Source of the DNA: Trifolium pratense
Lineage: Eukaryota; Streptophyta; Magnoliopsida; Fabales; Fabaceae
Reading direction: 5' to 3'
Length of the DNA: 64,000 bases
Assembly: GCF_020283565.1 (NCBI RefSeq)
Contig: NC_060062.1
Span: 6,981,322 to 7,045,321, forward strand
Below, piece by piece: positions 47,321 through 58,496 of this stretch. How positions within the stretch are numbered: the stretch's first letter is position 1; each line of letters opens with the position of its first letter. The notes beneath the pieces were generated by a model. The model saw nothing but the letters and a program-made list of their open reading frames with translations. It had not been told where the DNA came from and searched no databases. The translations under genes were made by a program, and so were the position numbers.

Positions 47321-48416
47321 CTTTTTTTACCCCAACATTTATTCTTCCACCCCTACAAATCAAACGTTTTCCCGATTTTACCCTTTATCATTTCTCTTCA
47401 CCCATCCCACAAAGAATTACATACCGGAAGAGATTGGAAATAATTTCTGGTTTCCTCCCATTCCCTTATGTTTCACCCTCTCTCACACCCTTCCATTACT
47501 CTCTCCCTCTACCAGTTCCTCCTCCAAACCCTTCAGTGATTTGGTTTCTTCCTCGGGAAATAGTACTCGACAATGGGTTGTTCAAATTCAGTAAAAAACA
47601 AATGAGTATTCCTTATTCACTTAAAGGTTGTTTCTTTGCAAAAATTTAGTGATGATTCTCACGCGGTGGTTTTAAAATAAACCATTTTAGTGTTTTGGTC
47701 AAAAGGGTGTACTTGGATTCATGATGATTTGGATAATTTACAAATTATCATGGTATGTGGTTTGAGTTGTTCTTGGACAAAATTATATATTCTTCATGAT
47801 GATTTTTAATTTCATGAAATTTGTTGTTGCAGTGAATGTTAATAATCAATTGAAATCATATAATATATCTTAAACGTTATTCAATTTTTTCTACATGGGT
47901 TTTATATTCACACTTTGGTTAACGGTGGCTAAATATCCATGGGTTTCAGGTCACTTAATTCAAGGAATCTGCAGTTTAATATTCAAAGGGAGTTCTCTGA
48001 ATTGAAAATTGGTAGTGAAATTCTGCAATTCAAAACGAGGCTATGGTTTAATCTTCCTCGTTGTCATGAACTCCAATTCAAACCTCTATCTTGTTTTCGT
48101 TTTCTATATATCGATCCAATATGAAAAAGAAGCATAAGTAGTGGGTGTGATGTTTAAGGTTTGTGATGTGAGGGAGGCTTCTCTTCAGATCTAGAAATCC
48201 AGATTTTGCTTCTCTTCAAAGTTTTCCGCTAGCAATTTCCATGGATTTTGTTACATACCAGATCTCTTTTTTTTTTTAATTATTACGGTTTGGAATTTTG
48301 ACCACTAAAAAACAAAAAAAAAGTTGTAGGGGTGAAGTCAAATGATAAAAAGGATAAAATTGGGAAAATTAATTATTTGTAGGGGTAAAGTTCTAATTGT
48401 TGGGGTAGAAAAAAAA
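47321..48416. mobile_element. Terminal-inverted-repeat element, possible Mutator-like with captured sequence
   Basis: The left end (ctttttttaccccaacattt, then acccctacaaatcaa and ttttcccgattttaccct) is the inverted counterpart of the right end (ggataaaattgggaaaatt, then tttgtaggggtaaagt and gttggggtagaaaaaa). The arms are about 90 bp and imperfect. The interior is not repeat-like; it includes a pyrimidine-rich leader and at 47573 an ATG opening MGCSNSVKNK then stop. That start resembles a myristoylated/palmitoylated protein N-terminus, suggesting a captured gene head. No target duplication was confirmed. Confidence 0.55.
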
Positions 48417-48468
48417 AATTTCTCTTACTTATTCATTTTAAAAAATCTAATTTTATACAAAAAATATA

Positions 48469-49442
48469 GGTTTAAATGCAGTTTTGCTCTTCCTATTTTG
48501 ATTAAATCGGAATTTTACCCGCCGTTTTAAAACGTGGACTTTTACCCCCTGTTTTATAATTTTTTGGATTTTGCCCCCCCTAAAATTCTGCTTTCGAGTC
48601 ACAACTTCAAAGCTTCGCACACAACTTAATTTGGATCAATAATTCACCAAACGAATATCGAAAAGACCGTAATCGAGTTATCTTTCCATAGAATCAAACC
48701 CTACTAAATTTGGAGTTACAAAAAGAGATTAATTACCGTTTTAGTGAATGTATGTCCCCCAAAATTCTGCACAAAATCTGCTTTCGAGTCACAACTTCAA
48801 AGCTTCGCACACAACTCAATTTGGATCAATATTTCACCAAATGGATACCGAAATGATCATAATCGAGTTAGCTTTCCACAGAATCAAACCCCACTAAATT
48901 TGAAGTTACAAAGAAAGATTAATTACCGTTTTAGTGAAGGTCTGTCCAATTACTAATTTTGCAGAAAACTACTTATGACCTTCAAATTCAACATCGTCTA
49001 CCAAACACATCGTAACTTCAAATTTGACGAAATTTAAATGAAAACAAGGGTAATTTCGTTAGCTTTCCGGACATGTAAATACTATTGAAAAATGAGCTAC
49101 AGGGTGAGAGACATGACAAAAATATCAGTAGTAGTTCCATACAAGAATTGATTTGGACAGACCTTCACTAAAATGATAATTAATCTCTCTCTGTAACTCC
49201 AAATTTAGTGGAGTTTGATTATGTGGAAAACTAACTCGATTGCGGTCATTTCGGTATACGTTTGGTGAATTATTGATCCAAATTGATTTGTATGCGACGC
49301 TTTGAAGTCGTGACTCGAAAGCAGAATTTTAGGGGGGCAAAATCCAAAAAATTATAAAACGGGGGGTAAAAGTTCGTGATTTAAAACAAGGGAGGTAAAA
49401 TTCCGATTTAATCAAAACAGAGGGTAAAACTGCATTTAAGCC
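48469..49442. mobile_element. Non-autonomous MULE (Mutator-like), 9-bp target duplication
   Basis: 974 bp. The left end is ggtttaaatgcagttttgc, the right end aaaactgcatttaagcc, with terminal inverted repeats running at least ~230 bp inward. The 9-bp direct repeat AAAAATATA flanks it exactly (48460-48468 and 49443-49451), the hallmark of Mutator-superfamily insertion. Inside the left half a ~188-bp unit is tandemly repeated (ctgctttcgagtcacaact at about 48590 and 48779). No transposase frame. Confidence 0.9.
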
Positions 49443-49969
49443 AAAAATATATTATAAAATTGTCCTTTATTCGAAAATGGTATTTAGAAAGAAAAAAAAC
49501 ATTAATGATCTGTTATTAATTAATATTATAAAGTGATTTGTAGAGATTGTTTTGCTAAAATCTTTCATCATCTCTAGTCAACTTCGAGTCTTTCTTGTGC
49601 TTCTAGGATGTTTCTTGCACTAGAAAAAGGTTCATCTTTAAAGAAGGTGATTATTGGAATTTGACTAAATACTGAAACACGGTATACATATATTTGTCGA
49701 AGATGAAGTGGGGTATTGCTTGTAAAAGATGGTAGTCAAAAACATGATTATGCTTATTGAAAGCAACAACTAAAGCCGCTTGATCTAATATGAGGGAATT
49801 GAGTAGTACGCTATAAATTTTGGATTCGATCATTAGCTCATTGTAAAAAAAAAAAAAACAACAACTAAACTACTAATGTCCACATAAGTTTGATCTACTC
49901 TGCTGCGAAATGCTTGCATAATTTCTCTCCTCTATGAACTTAAAATAGACACTCACCATCGATTCCCAC

Positions 49970-50100
49970 TAGTGCCAATTTCGGTAGGCTAAGTCCATAC
50001 AGAGCAAAAAAAACTCTGGCTTTAAATGGGCCCCCCACAAGTAGGCGGTGAGATTGGTCCCCTTGGATTAGTCGGTCATAAGCCAGATACGAAGTTTTCA
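49970..50100. repeat. Dispersed repeat, partner of 16860-17035
   Basis: Shares taagtccata, aaactctggctttaaatggg and ccccacaagta with 16925-16980, and ends in an A-rich run. Non-autonomous retroelement tail. Confidence 0.55.
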
Positions 50101-51019
50101 AAAAAAAAAAAATAGACACTCAGCAGAAATGTAAACCAACACAAAAAAAAAATTTAACGTGGAAATTTTCTCAATGAGTTAAATTATGTTGAGAAAATTT
50201 CCACGGAAAGAATAGCAGAATGAAGGAAAAACCACATAACATGTAGGCGTGGGCGGATCAACTTGGTGGCATGGTGTGGCTTTAGCTACACCAGATTATA
50301 TTGAGACTGAGTATAGTTTTTCGACTAATTTAAAAGTATCGGAAACTCATGATTAAAAAAGAAAAGAAAAAAGAAGTATCGGAAACTCAACATGAAAGTG
50401 AGTCACAACCTAGAATTCTACCCAACTTGACCAGGAACATGATTATGAGTTGTTGAAAATGGATTCAGGAACTAAGCCTCCAAATTTCAAGCTATCATCT
50501 TGACACCGGCTTCATAATTATGTTAGAAATGTTTGATGTGATCCAAAAGATGCAAAATTAAAAGGACTTTTAGATCTTCGTGCAAAACGTCTGAAAACAA
50601 ATAAGTGCAACATATTTTATATGGTTTTATTAGCTTCTGAAGTTGCTTTAGTCTTATCGATAGAATTTACGTGGTTTTTGATTTTGAAACATTTAAATAT
50701 TTTTATTTTTTAGGAAGACCAGTAATTGCATTACTACCATTATTATTAATAATTTGGAACATTATGATTTAAGAAGACTAATGATTGCATTATTGTCATT
50801 ACTTTATTTGTCCTCGTAAATATTTTTATCTTCATGTCGTATCATTAGTAATCTCATATATTGTTTATTGTTTAACTGAATTAGGATGAAAAAAAATTTA
50901 GAACAATCAGAAGTAATTTTTGCTCATTTATATAGACTATTTTCTTTGTAAATGTAGTTGCCACTGGATTTTAACTTTTTAATAACTAAAAATATTAACC
51001 GGATTGATAATTTATGTCT

Positions 51020-51020
51020 G

Positions 51021-51106
<86 letters not shown>
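51020..51106. repeat. (TAA)n microsatellite, about 28 units
   Basis: An uninterrupted run of the trinucleotide about 400 bp upstream of the RLP start codon. On the minus strand it gives a spurious poly-isoleucine frame. Likely length-polymorphic. Confidence 0.97.
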
Positions 51107-51107
<1 letters not shown>

Positions 51108-51421
51108 GAAATACGAATTAGGTGAATCTCACTATATATTTCAATTTGTAGATACAATTCTCAGAATTGCCAAACATTTCAAAATGTTTCTGACACACTT
51201 TGAAGTTAAGCAACAATGAAGAAAATAGAGAAACCCATGTGTTTCTCATGGTTTGGAACGTGTCCCACATAGTCAACTCCAAGTCTTTCTTGTGCTTCCA
51301 TGAAATTTCTTGCAGTACAAAAGTGTCATTTTTTAGTACTATATATAATAAGGTGATTATAGGAATATTCAGCATAAAACTATAGAAAGTAACACAATAT
51401 ATATCCATAGATTTGTCAAAA

Positions 51422-53654
51422 ATGAAGTTGGGATTGATAATTAGTTCCTTTTTTTATTTTGTGATGATAATAATGTTAATGCAAAATGAAGATGGATCAT
51501 GTAACGGATGTTTAGAGAATGAGAGAATAGGCCTTCTAGAGATCAAACACTACTTCTTGTCACATAAAGGAGCAGATCTTTACAATGATTTGGGTTCATG
51601 GGTTGATGATAGAGGTAGCAATTGTTGTACTTGGAATAGAGTCAAGTGCTCTAACACCTCTTCTGGACACATAACTGAACTATCCTTCGATAGGTTACTA
51701 TACTATTCATCAGATCCTATGATAATGATGAATGTTTCTCTGTTTCGTCCATTTGAAGAATTACGCCTCCTCGATTTGTCCTGGAACGAAATTATAGGCT
51801 GGATGGGCAATGAAGGTACTACCTTAATTTGTGTTTATATATAAGATTTCTTTATCAAATTCATACTTGTTTGCGTTAAATATGTTAACAATTTGAATTA
51901 TATTTTCAAAATTATAATACTTTATCAATGAGTACAAGTTTAAGTTTTATAAAAGAGACCGCTAGTTATTCCACAACATGAAAAGTTGATGTTCAAATCT
52001 CAATTATAAGATTGAGTGATTATTTTTTAGCTAAATTGTTCATTAACTTATTTTTTGTAATTTTACTTTGGTCTCATACCTATTGTTTTGTTCTTATAAA
52101 TTTCAATGACAAAATTCCTATTAAAAATGCTCTAAATGTAAGCTTATGATAATTTACTCCGCTTATTTTGAAGATTTTGCTAAATTACAAAGGTTGGAGA
52201 CCTTAGACCTTTCATGCAACAGTCTAAATAATACAAGCATATTGTCAAGTTTGAATGGATTAACTGCTCTCAAAACTTTGAACCTCGGTGGTAATTCACT
52301 CGATAGCTTATCCGCTCAAGGTATGTTCAGTTTCATATAATTTATTTATTTTTTTGACGCAAATGAAACTTATTTATTAGGAGGAAAGAAATTGGAAAAA
52401 ACATTCGATTTTTTTTTTTGGGAAAAAAAGTTTCCAATTGTCATATCTTACCATCGGCTTCTTTTGAAGGTTTTCCTGGACTACAAAAGTTGGAGACCTT
52501 AGACCTTTCATACAACAGTCTAAATAATACAAGCATATTGTCAAGTTTGAATGGATTAACTACTCTAAAAACTTTGATCCTCCGTCGTAATTTAATTGAT
52601 AGCTTCTCCGCACAAGGTATGTTCAGTTTCATATAATTTATTTATTATATGAGTCAGGATCCGTTGACACCAACTAGTTTGACACCAAATGTTACACCTC
52701 TCAATAACGTTTTAACCGATATAAATTTTATAAAATCCACCGTTGGATTGAAAGTTTACATCATATAGATCATTTGTGTAAAATTTCAGACAAATCCAAA
52801 ATCATTTGATATGCTATTGAGACACATAAAGATTAACGGTTTTTGTATTTTTTTAAATGCCGTTAATCTTTATGTGTCTCAATAGCATATCAAATGATTT
52901 TGGATTTGTCTGAAATTTTACACAAATGATCTATATGATGTAAACTTTCAATCCAACGGTGGATTTTATAAAATTTATATCGGTTAAAACGTTATTGAGA
53001 GGTGTAACATTTGGTGTCAAACTAGTTGGTGTCAACGGATCCTGACTCTTATTATATATGTGATGAATATATGTTTGCTAGTAGATGAAACTTTTTAATT
53101 ATAAGGTAGGAGAGAAATTGGAACAAAAAGTGAATACAATTAACACAGCTTGTTTGCACATTTAAACTACACTTATCATTCTGTCTTTGTTGAAGGATTT
53201 TCAAAAACAAAGGAATTGGAGATCTTAGACCTTTCATTCAATCAGCTAAACTGCAGCATCATAACAAGTTTGCATGGATTCACGGCATTAAGGAGTTTGA
53301 CGCTGTATTATAACAACTTGGATTGTTCTCTCTCTGCATTAGGCACGCATCTTCAATTCTTAAAACATTTATAATATGTGATGTTTTTAATTTCATTTTT
53401 TTGAAAATTATATTATATGTCCTTGCAACAGATTTCACCAAATTTAGTCAGCTGGAATTATTGGACTTGGCCGGTAATAACCTTACTGGTTCTCTACATG
53501 TTGAAGGTACTTTTACTATTACGTTGTTTCAACTATTACAAATCCAGAAACTAAATTTTTTATCACTATTTATGGCAAAATAGTTAAAAGGAAATTTTCT
53601 TTTCCGTCTGAGAAATTTAGGCTTTACTTGGGAATCATATATAGATAAATACAT

Positions 53655-53685
<31 letters not shown>

Positions 53686-56600
53686 GACCAACACCACACA
53701 AAACTCAAATGGTTATAACACAAAATAGGTTGCACCTTCCACTCATAACTTTCTTAATTCCTGTTGTTTAGCTAATAAGATCATATGTTAGAGACAAAGG
53801 TACCATACAAACAATAACAAAGACATCAATCAAGCCACAAATATTCCAAAAGTAATACTTTGATGAGTGACACCATGTTGAGAATTATATCTCTGACTAT
53901 GTGTATTTATATACCTTTTATGCTGCAGATGTTTAGAATTTGAGAAACTTGAAAATGTTTGTGTAAGGCATAATTACATGAAAAGTATATATCTGACTAT
54001 GTATTTATATACTTTTTTCTTGTATGCTGCAGATGTTCAGAATTTGAGAAACTTCAAATCTTTAAGTTTAAGCTATAACCACATGAATGAGTCAGTTGAA
54101 GGTATTACTATTACTCCTACCTATACCAAGGACACACATAAAAAATTGGTTTGAATTGACATATTTTCTTTCATCTAGCCTCCATTGTATGGCATGCTCT
54201 CATAATCACTTCAACGAATATTAGGGATGGATTACAATTAAGATAAGAGTTTTACCATCATGTGTAAATTTGTACTCCCTCTGGTCACATTTATAAGTAA
54301 AAAAACCAATTTAAATTTTAGTCACTATTATAAGCAAAAGTTAACTACTTTTAAACTAATTAATAGTACTATACATAATATACTCTTATTCATACTATTT
54401 TAAAACCTTACTAAAAAAAATTACTATTTAAAAAAAAAAGTATTTAGGTCATTGACATCATTATCAATAATATTTATGTTTCTTATTATTTTCTCCTATT
54501 CATTCACCTAAATAGCACAAATTCAACGATAAGTTTCACAAGATGGATTTAAAATGCAAACTATAAACTTGAGACATATTGATTTTGACAGGACTATGCC
54601 AATTGAAGGATTTGCAAGAGCTAGATATCAGCCATAACATGTTCAGTGGTCAACTTCCTGAGTGTTTAAGCAATTTAACAAACCTTAGAGCTCTTAATGT
54701 TGACAGTAATTTCTTCCGTGGTCGTTTTCCATCCTTCACTACCAATCTCACATCCCTGGCATACTTATCACTCTGTGAAAATTACATGAATGAATCATTT
54801 TCATTGAACACTTTGGCTAATCACACCAATCTTGAGGCTCTACATATTTCATCATACAACATTGGAGCACACATTGAAACTGAAAATACAAAGTGGTTTC
54901 CTAAATTTCAATTGAAGTCACTCATTCTTAGAAATTGCAACCTAAACATGGACAAAGGAAGTGTCATTCCTACTTTTCTTTCATATCAATATAATTTGAT
55001 ACAGATGGACCTCTCTAGAAACAAACTAGTTGGCTCATTCCCAAGTTGGTTGATACGTAATCATCACATAGAATTTTTGAATATATCAAACAACAATTTA
55101 AGTGGTTTTCTTCCAAGAGATATTGGTAGATTCCTTCCTAATGTAACATATTTGGACATTTCACGGAATAGCTTTGAAGGAAATATACCATCATCAATTG
55201 GTAAAATGAAAGAACTTTGGTACTTGGACTTCTCACATAATAATTTCTCTGGTGAGTTACCTAAACAACTGGCCACAGATTGCAATAACTTAGAATTCTT
55301 GTTTCTCTCTAACAACTTTCTAAGTGGGAATATCCCTAAATTTCGTAATTCAGTGAATATGGAAGTGTTGTTTCTCGATAATAACAACTTTAGTGGTACA
55401 CTTGAAGATGTATTGGGAAGCATTAATACAAGATTAAGAGTGTTATCCATATCCAATAATTCAATCTCAGGCACAATTCCAAGTTCGATTGGGATGTTTT
55501 CTGATATGTATATCCTTCTTTTGGCTGAAAATCGATTAGAAGGTGAGATCCCTATTGAGATGTCCAACATGACAAATCTTGAAATTATGGATCTTTCTCA
55601 AAACAAGTTAATTGGATCAATACCATATTTCAGTAATACAAAATCTCTAAGATTCTTGTATTTAGGAAAGAATAAACTCTCTGGATCCATACCATTTGAT
55701 TTGATTGGAAGCTCACAGCTGGAACTTCTAGACTTGACGGACAACAAATTTTCAGGTAAAATTCCAAACTTGATGGGTAATCTCTCAGAGTTACGTGTTC
55801 TTTTACTAGGAGGGAACAAATTGGAAGGAGGTATTCCAACTCAATTGTGTCTGTTAAAAAATATCAACATAATGGACTTATCACGGAACAAGCTCAATTC
55901 TTCTATACCATCTTGCTTCCAAAATATGCCATTTGGACAATATGATGTTGATGGTTATCATCCTATTTTTGAAATCATGGTGGGTGGCATGTCATTTTCT
56001 CGTTATTGGTTCAATTCAAGTCTGGAGTCTTTTTTTCCTGATCTAGAGCATGTCAACTTGCTACATTTGGAAGCAGAGTTCAGAACAAAACACATCAATT
56101 ACAATTACAAAGGTAAAGTTGTAGAGAACATGACTGGATTGGATTTATCATGCAACAATCTAACAGGTATCATCCCTTCTCAAATTGGAAACTTGCAAAA
56201 ACTCATTGCCTTGAACCTATCTCATAATTACTTGTCAGGCCCTATTCCTATCACTTTTTCCAATCTTACTCAGATAGAGAGTCTTGATTTATCCTACAAT
56301 AAATTGAGTGGTAAGATACCTTATGAATTAACCCGGTTGAACTCTTTATCAACCTTCAATGTGTCATACAACAACCTTTCCGGAACACCGCCTAGTACAA
56401 GACAGTTTGCAACCTTTGATGAAGAAAGCTACAGAGGTAATCCCGGTCTTTGTGGACCACTCCTTAACCGGAAGTGTGAAGTTATTGCTTCTTCACAATC
56501 CAATGACAGTGGAGAAAAGGAAACCAAAATTGACATGACATCATTTTATTGGAGTTTCACAGCATCTTATATTACAATATTGTTGGCCACCATAACAGTG

Positions 56601-56693
56601 TTGTGCATCAATCCACATTGGCGCATGGTCTGGTTTTATTTCATTAGTAAGGTTATACGTAGATGTTTTCCATCTTTTCCAATATTGTATTGA
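51422..56693 (+). CDS. Receptor-like protein (RLP), extracellular LRR with membrane anchor
   Basis: Seven exons: 51422-51815, 52174-52320, 52470-52616, 53196-53342, 53432-53506, 54033-54101, 54592-56693; 3081 nt, 1026 residues. All internal junctions are phase 1. Domains: signal peptide (1-26), LRR N-terminal cap with GSWVDDRGSNCCTWNRVKC, LRRs encoded as modules by exons 2-6 (three of exactly 147 nt), and then the long LRR array in exon 7. A non-LRR island lies at roughly 775-835, ending at NYKGKVVEN, then four more LRRs, the NPGLCGPLLNRKC cap, an acidic stretch, a membrane span (about 978-1000) and a 26-residue basic tail without kinase. The type matches Arabidopsis RLP1/9/13-15-like proteins with multiple introns; such RLPs act at the plasma membrane with co-receptors in immunity or development. 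The ligand is unknown. Oddities: exon 4 ends at a GC rather than GT donor, and introns 3 and 5 carry a MITE and a duplicated dead exon. Confidence 0.88.
52651..53048. mobile_element. Perfect fold-back MITE in RLP intron 3, 9-bp target duplication
   Basis: Two 189-bp arms (52651-52839 and 52860-53048) are exact inverted complements as read, separated by a 20-bp AT-rich loop. The ends are gagtcaggatccgttgac and gtcaacggatcctgactc. The 9-bp repeat TTATTATAT flanks it exactly (52642-52650 and 53049-53057), pointing to the Mutator superfamily. It is noncoding. As it lies inside a transcribed intron, the pre-mRNA would form a long hairpin. Confidence 0.93.
53655..53680. repeat. (GA)n microsatellite in RLP intron 5
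   Basis: A run of about 13 AG dinucleotides within intron 5 of the intact RLP gene. Confidence 0.9.
53929..53990 (+). pseudogene. Dead tandem copy of RLP exon 6
   Basis: The block tgctgcagatgtttagaat, 104 bp upstream of the real exon 6 start, repeats its acceptor and coding start (tgctgcagatgttcagaat). The third codon is TAG instead of CAG, with later stops, and no donor follows. The preceding intron stretch (ctgactatgtgtatttata) is duplicated too. Inclusion would end translation early. Confidence 0.8.
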
Positions 56694-57224
56694 AGAATGT
56701 CCATAGTACCTGTTGAAACATTGGATATTGTAATGTATCTTTAGCTTTAATTTCGACAGTTTGATCAATGTTGAAACATTGGATATTCAGTTCCTTTTGT
56801 CAACTTTATGTTCATCCTCCTTGTGTTTGTGTGATGTACTTGTTAGAGTTGTTTGAAGCTATCGTTATATATTATTGTAGTTTTTCTTCTTCTTTATATT
56901 AATGCTGACATAATTATATTGTTTGAGCTTTTTGAATTGAAATAATACTATTGTAGATTTGTAGCAAAACAAACACAAAACAGAACAGAACCTATGGACC
57001 ATGCATGATGAAAACAGAGCATAGCAAAAAAGGAACACAGCAGAAGCATAAATAAATAGATCCATTCTTGACAGGTTATGCTTTGCAAGGCTTGAAACGG
57101 TGGCGCGGTCACCGCGGTGATAGAATGAAACATATTTCATCTAATTATAAAGCACTTTTTGGAAAGAGAATTTGTGACTAAATATAATTTGATTAGTGCA
57201 AAGGATGAGTTAAAAAAGATATGT
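56694..57224. other. RLP 3' UTR and spacer
   Basis: AT-rich. A short direct repeat 'gttgaaacattggatatt' occurs at about 56711 and 56768. A GC-rich spot near 57095 (ggtggcgcggtcaccgcg) resembles the gcggt-type MITE ends. No gene. Confidence 0.5.
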
Positions 57225-57515
57225 TGTTTTGAATTTCTTGAAGGTAAAATGCTAGAGAACATGAATGGATTAAATCTATTATGCAATAAATATGACATGT
57301 ATCATCTCTTCTCAAATTTGAGGTCTGCAACAAATTCAGGTTTATTCATATAATTACTTGTCAGGTTTATTCCAATCAGTTCTTTCAATCTTAGATAAAG
57401 GGTCTTGACTCTTAAATTATATCTTACAATAACTTGACTGGTGAGATGAGATACCTTCACAACTAACTCAGTTGAACTTTTTATCGGACTTATGTGTCTC
57501 TTATATCACATCACA
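57225..57515 (+). pseudogene. Decayed RLP fragment
   Basis: Aligns with 56105-56365 of the intact RLP: ggtaaaatgctagagaacat (KMLENM versus KVVENM), then the post-island LRRs (attacttgtcagg, caatcttagataaagggtct, ataacttgactggtgaga). Frameshifts and stops are frequent. Neither upstream LRRs nor the membrane anchor follow. Confidence 0.8.
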
Positions 57516-57964
57516 CGCCTCCTTAATTATATCTAGAGAATGATTCTCTTCTACAACTGAAAAATCAGTTTATTGTGAATAGATCAACGTCTACTTGTCT
57601 CCCAACTGGACCGTGGTGTACACATTTAGTACTTCTGTTTTGGAACTTAACATCCAATGGTGCCTTTATTGAGTCAATTATTATCCAAAAGATGAACAAT
57701 TGCCATATATATGCTCTTATGAATTCTTCAACTTGCTGAAATATTCCTAGTGAGCCTTAGCCAAATCCTTTTATACCCTCAACATACTGAAGTACAACTC
57801 TGAGCTCTTACAAAACATTTCTGTTAACAGAAGAACAACTCTGATTCACAAAAATTATTTAACTCGTAATCTTGTAGACGCGACTTCTTGGAAGACATAA
57901 AAAGTTAAATATATTAATCAGTCATATATCTCCCTTAAACATGTGATAACATTACCCGTAAACT

Positions 57965-58199
57965 TGTTAGTTAGTGGTTGGTTAGTTAGTTACTTGCTTT
58001 ACAAGTTAACCACCTTGTGTTTTTCAAAATCTATAAGTAGTGTTAGATCATGATTGTATCAATAACTTTCACTCTCTTAATCAATAGAAAACTCCATTTT
58101 TCTCTCGTTTTCTTCATCTTTCTCAAATTACAAAGCGTTTGTGTGTGTGTGTGTGTGCTCATAGGCTCGGTTTGCGCCTATTGCTTGCTTGTCCCAACA
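57965..58199 (+). mobile_element. LTR-like insertion in carrier pseudogene
   Basis: About 235 bp, starting tgttagttagtggttgg and ending tgtcccaaca (TG...CA). It contains a TATA-like ctataagtagtg, a polyA-like leader aatcaatagaaaactcc and a (GT)n run near 58140. It breaks carrier intron 2 homology just before exon 3. Flanks lack an obvious 5-bp duplication. Its head resembles the 13304 Copia LTR in repeated ttagttagttac motifs. Confidence 0.55.
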
Positions 58200-58402
58200 A
58201 ATATCAGTGATAGGGAAGGAAGTAAGAAGGCATTAGAGGTTACTGGATTGTAACCTACCACAGGTTTAGGGTTATACCTTACAGTGACATCCAACTCTTT
58301 GCTTAAGAAATTTACTTATACCACACTTTGCATGATCAGGTCAAACTTATACTTTCGAATTTACAGAAAATATTCAAGGGAAAAAATGATGAGCTCTTTG
58401 TT

Positions 58403-58496
58403 GAGGAAAACTACAGAGGTAATCCCGGTCTTTGTGGACCATTCCTTAACTGGTATTGCTTCTTCACAATCCAATGATAGTGGAGAAAAGGAAACC
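58403..58496 (+). pseudogene. RLP cap sequence patched into carrier pseudogene
   Basis: Matches 56418-56524 of the RLP: gctacagaggtaatcccggt-like start (here aactacagagg), tctttgtggacca, cttcttcacaatccaatga, tggagaaaaggaaacc. It encodes ENYRGNPGLCGP-type LRR cap sequence. Carrier exon 5 homology ends immediately before it and carrier intron 5 homology resumes after it. Confidence 0.85.

Larger units (their letters stand above)
46754..51421. other. Transposon-rich spacer between carrier and RLP cluster
   Basis: About 4.7 kb without a supported host gene. It holds two inverted-repeat elements (47321-48416, 48469-49442), a dispersed retroelement tail (49970-50100) and a long (TAA)n tract. The final ~300 bp (51120-51421) probably hold the RLP leader. 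Confidence 0.6.

Noticed and set aside
50924..51157. Minus-strand frame rich in isoleucine
   Set aside because: It is the (TAA)n microsatellite read on the other strand; not a gene.
55064..55570. 168-codon minus-strand frame opposite the RLP last exon
   Set aside because: Antisense shadow of the LRR repeat coding sequence; leucine/serine-rich pattern follows from LRR codons, with no independent support.
51422..56693. LRR receptor kinase
   Set aside because: After the membrane span only 26 residues follow before the stop, and no kinase sequence occurs downstream; it is a receptor-like protein.
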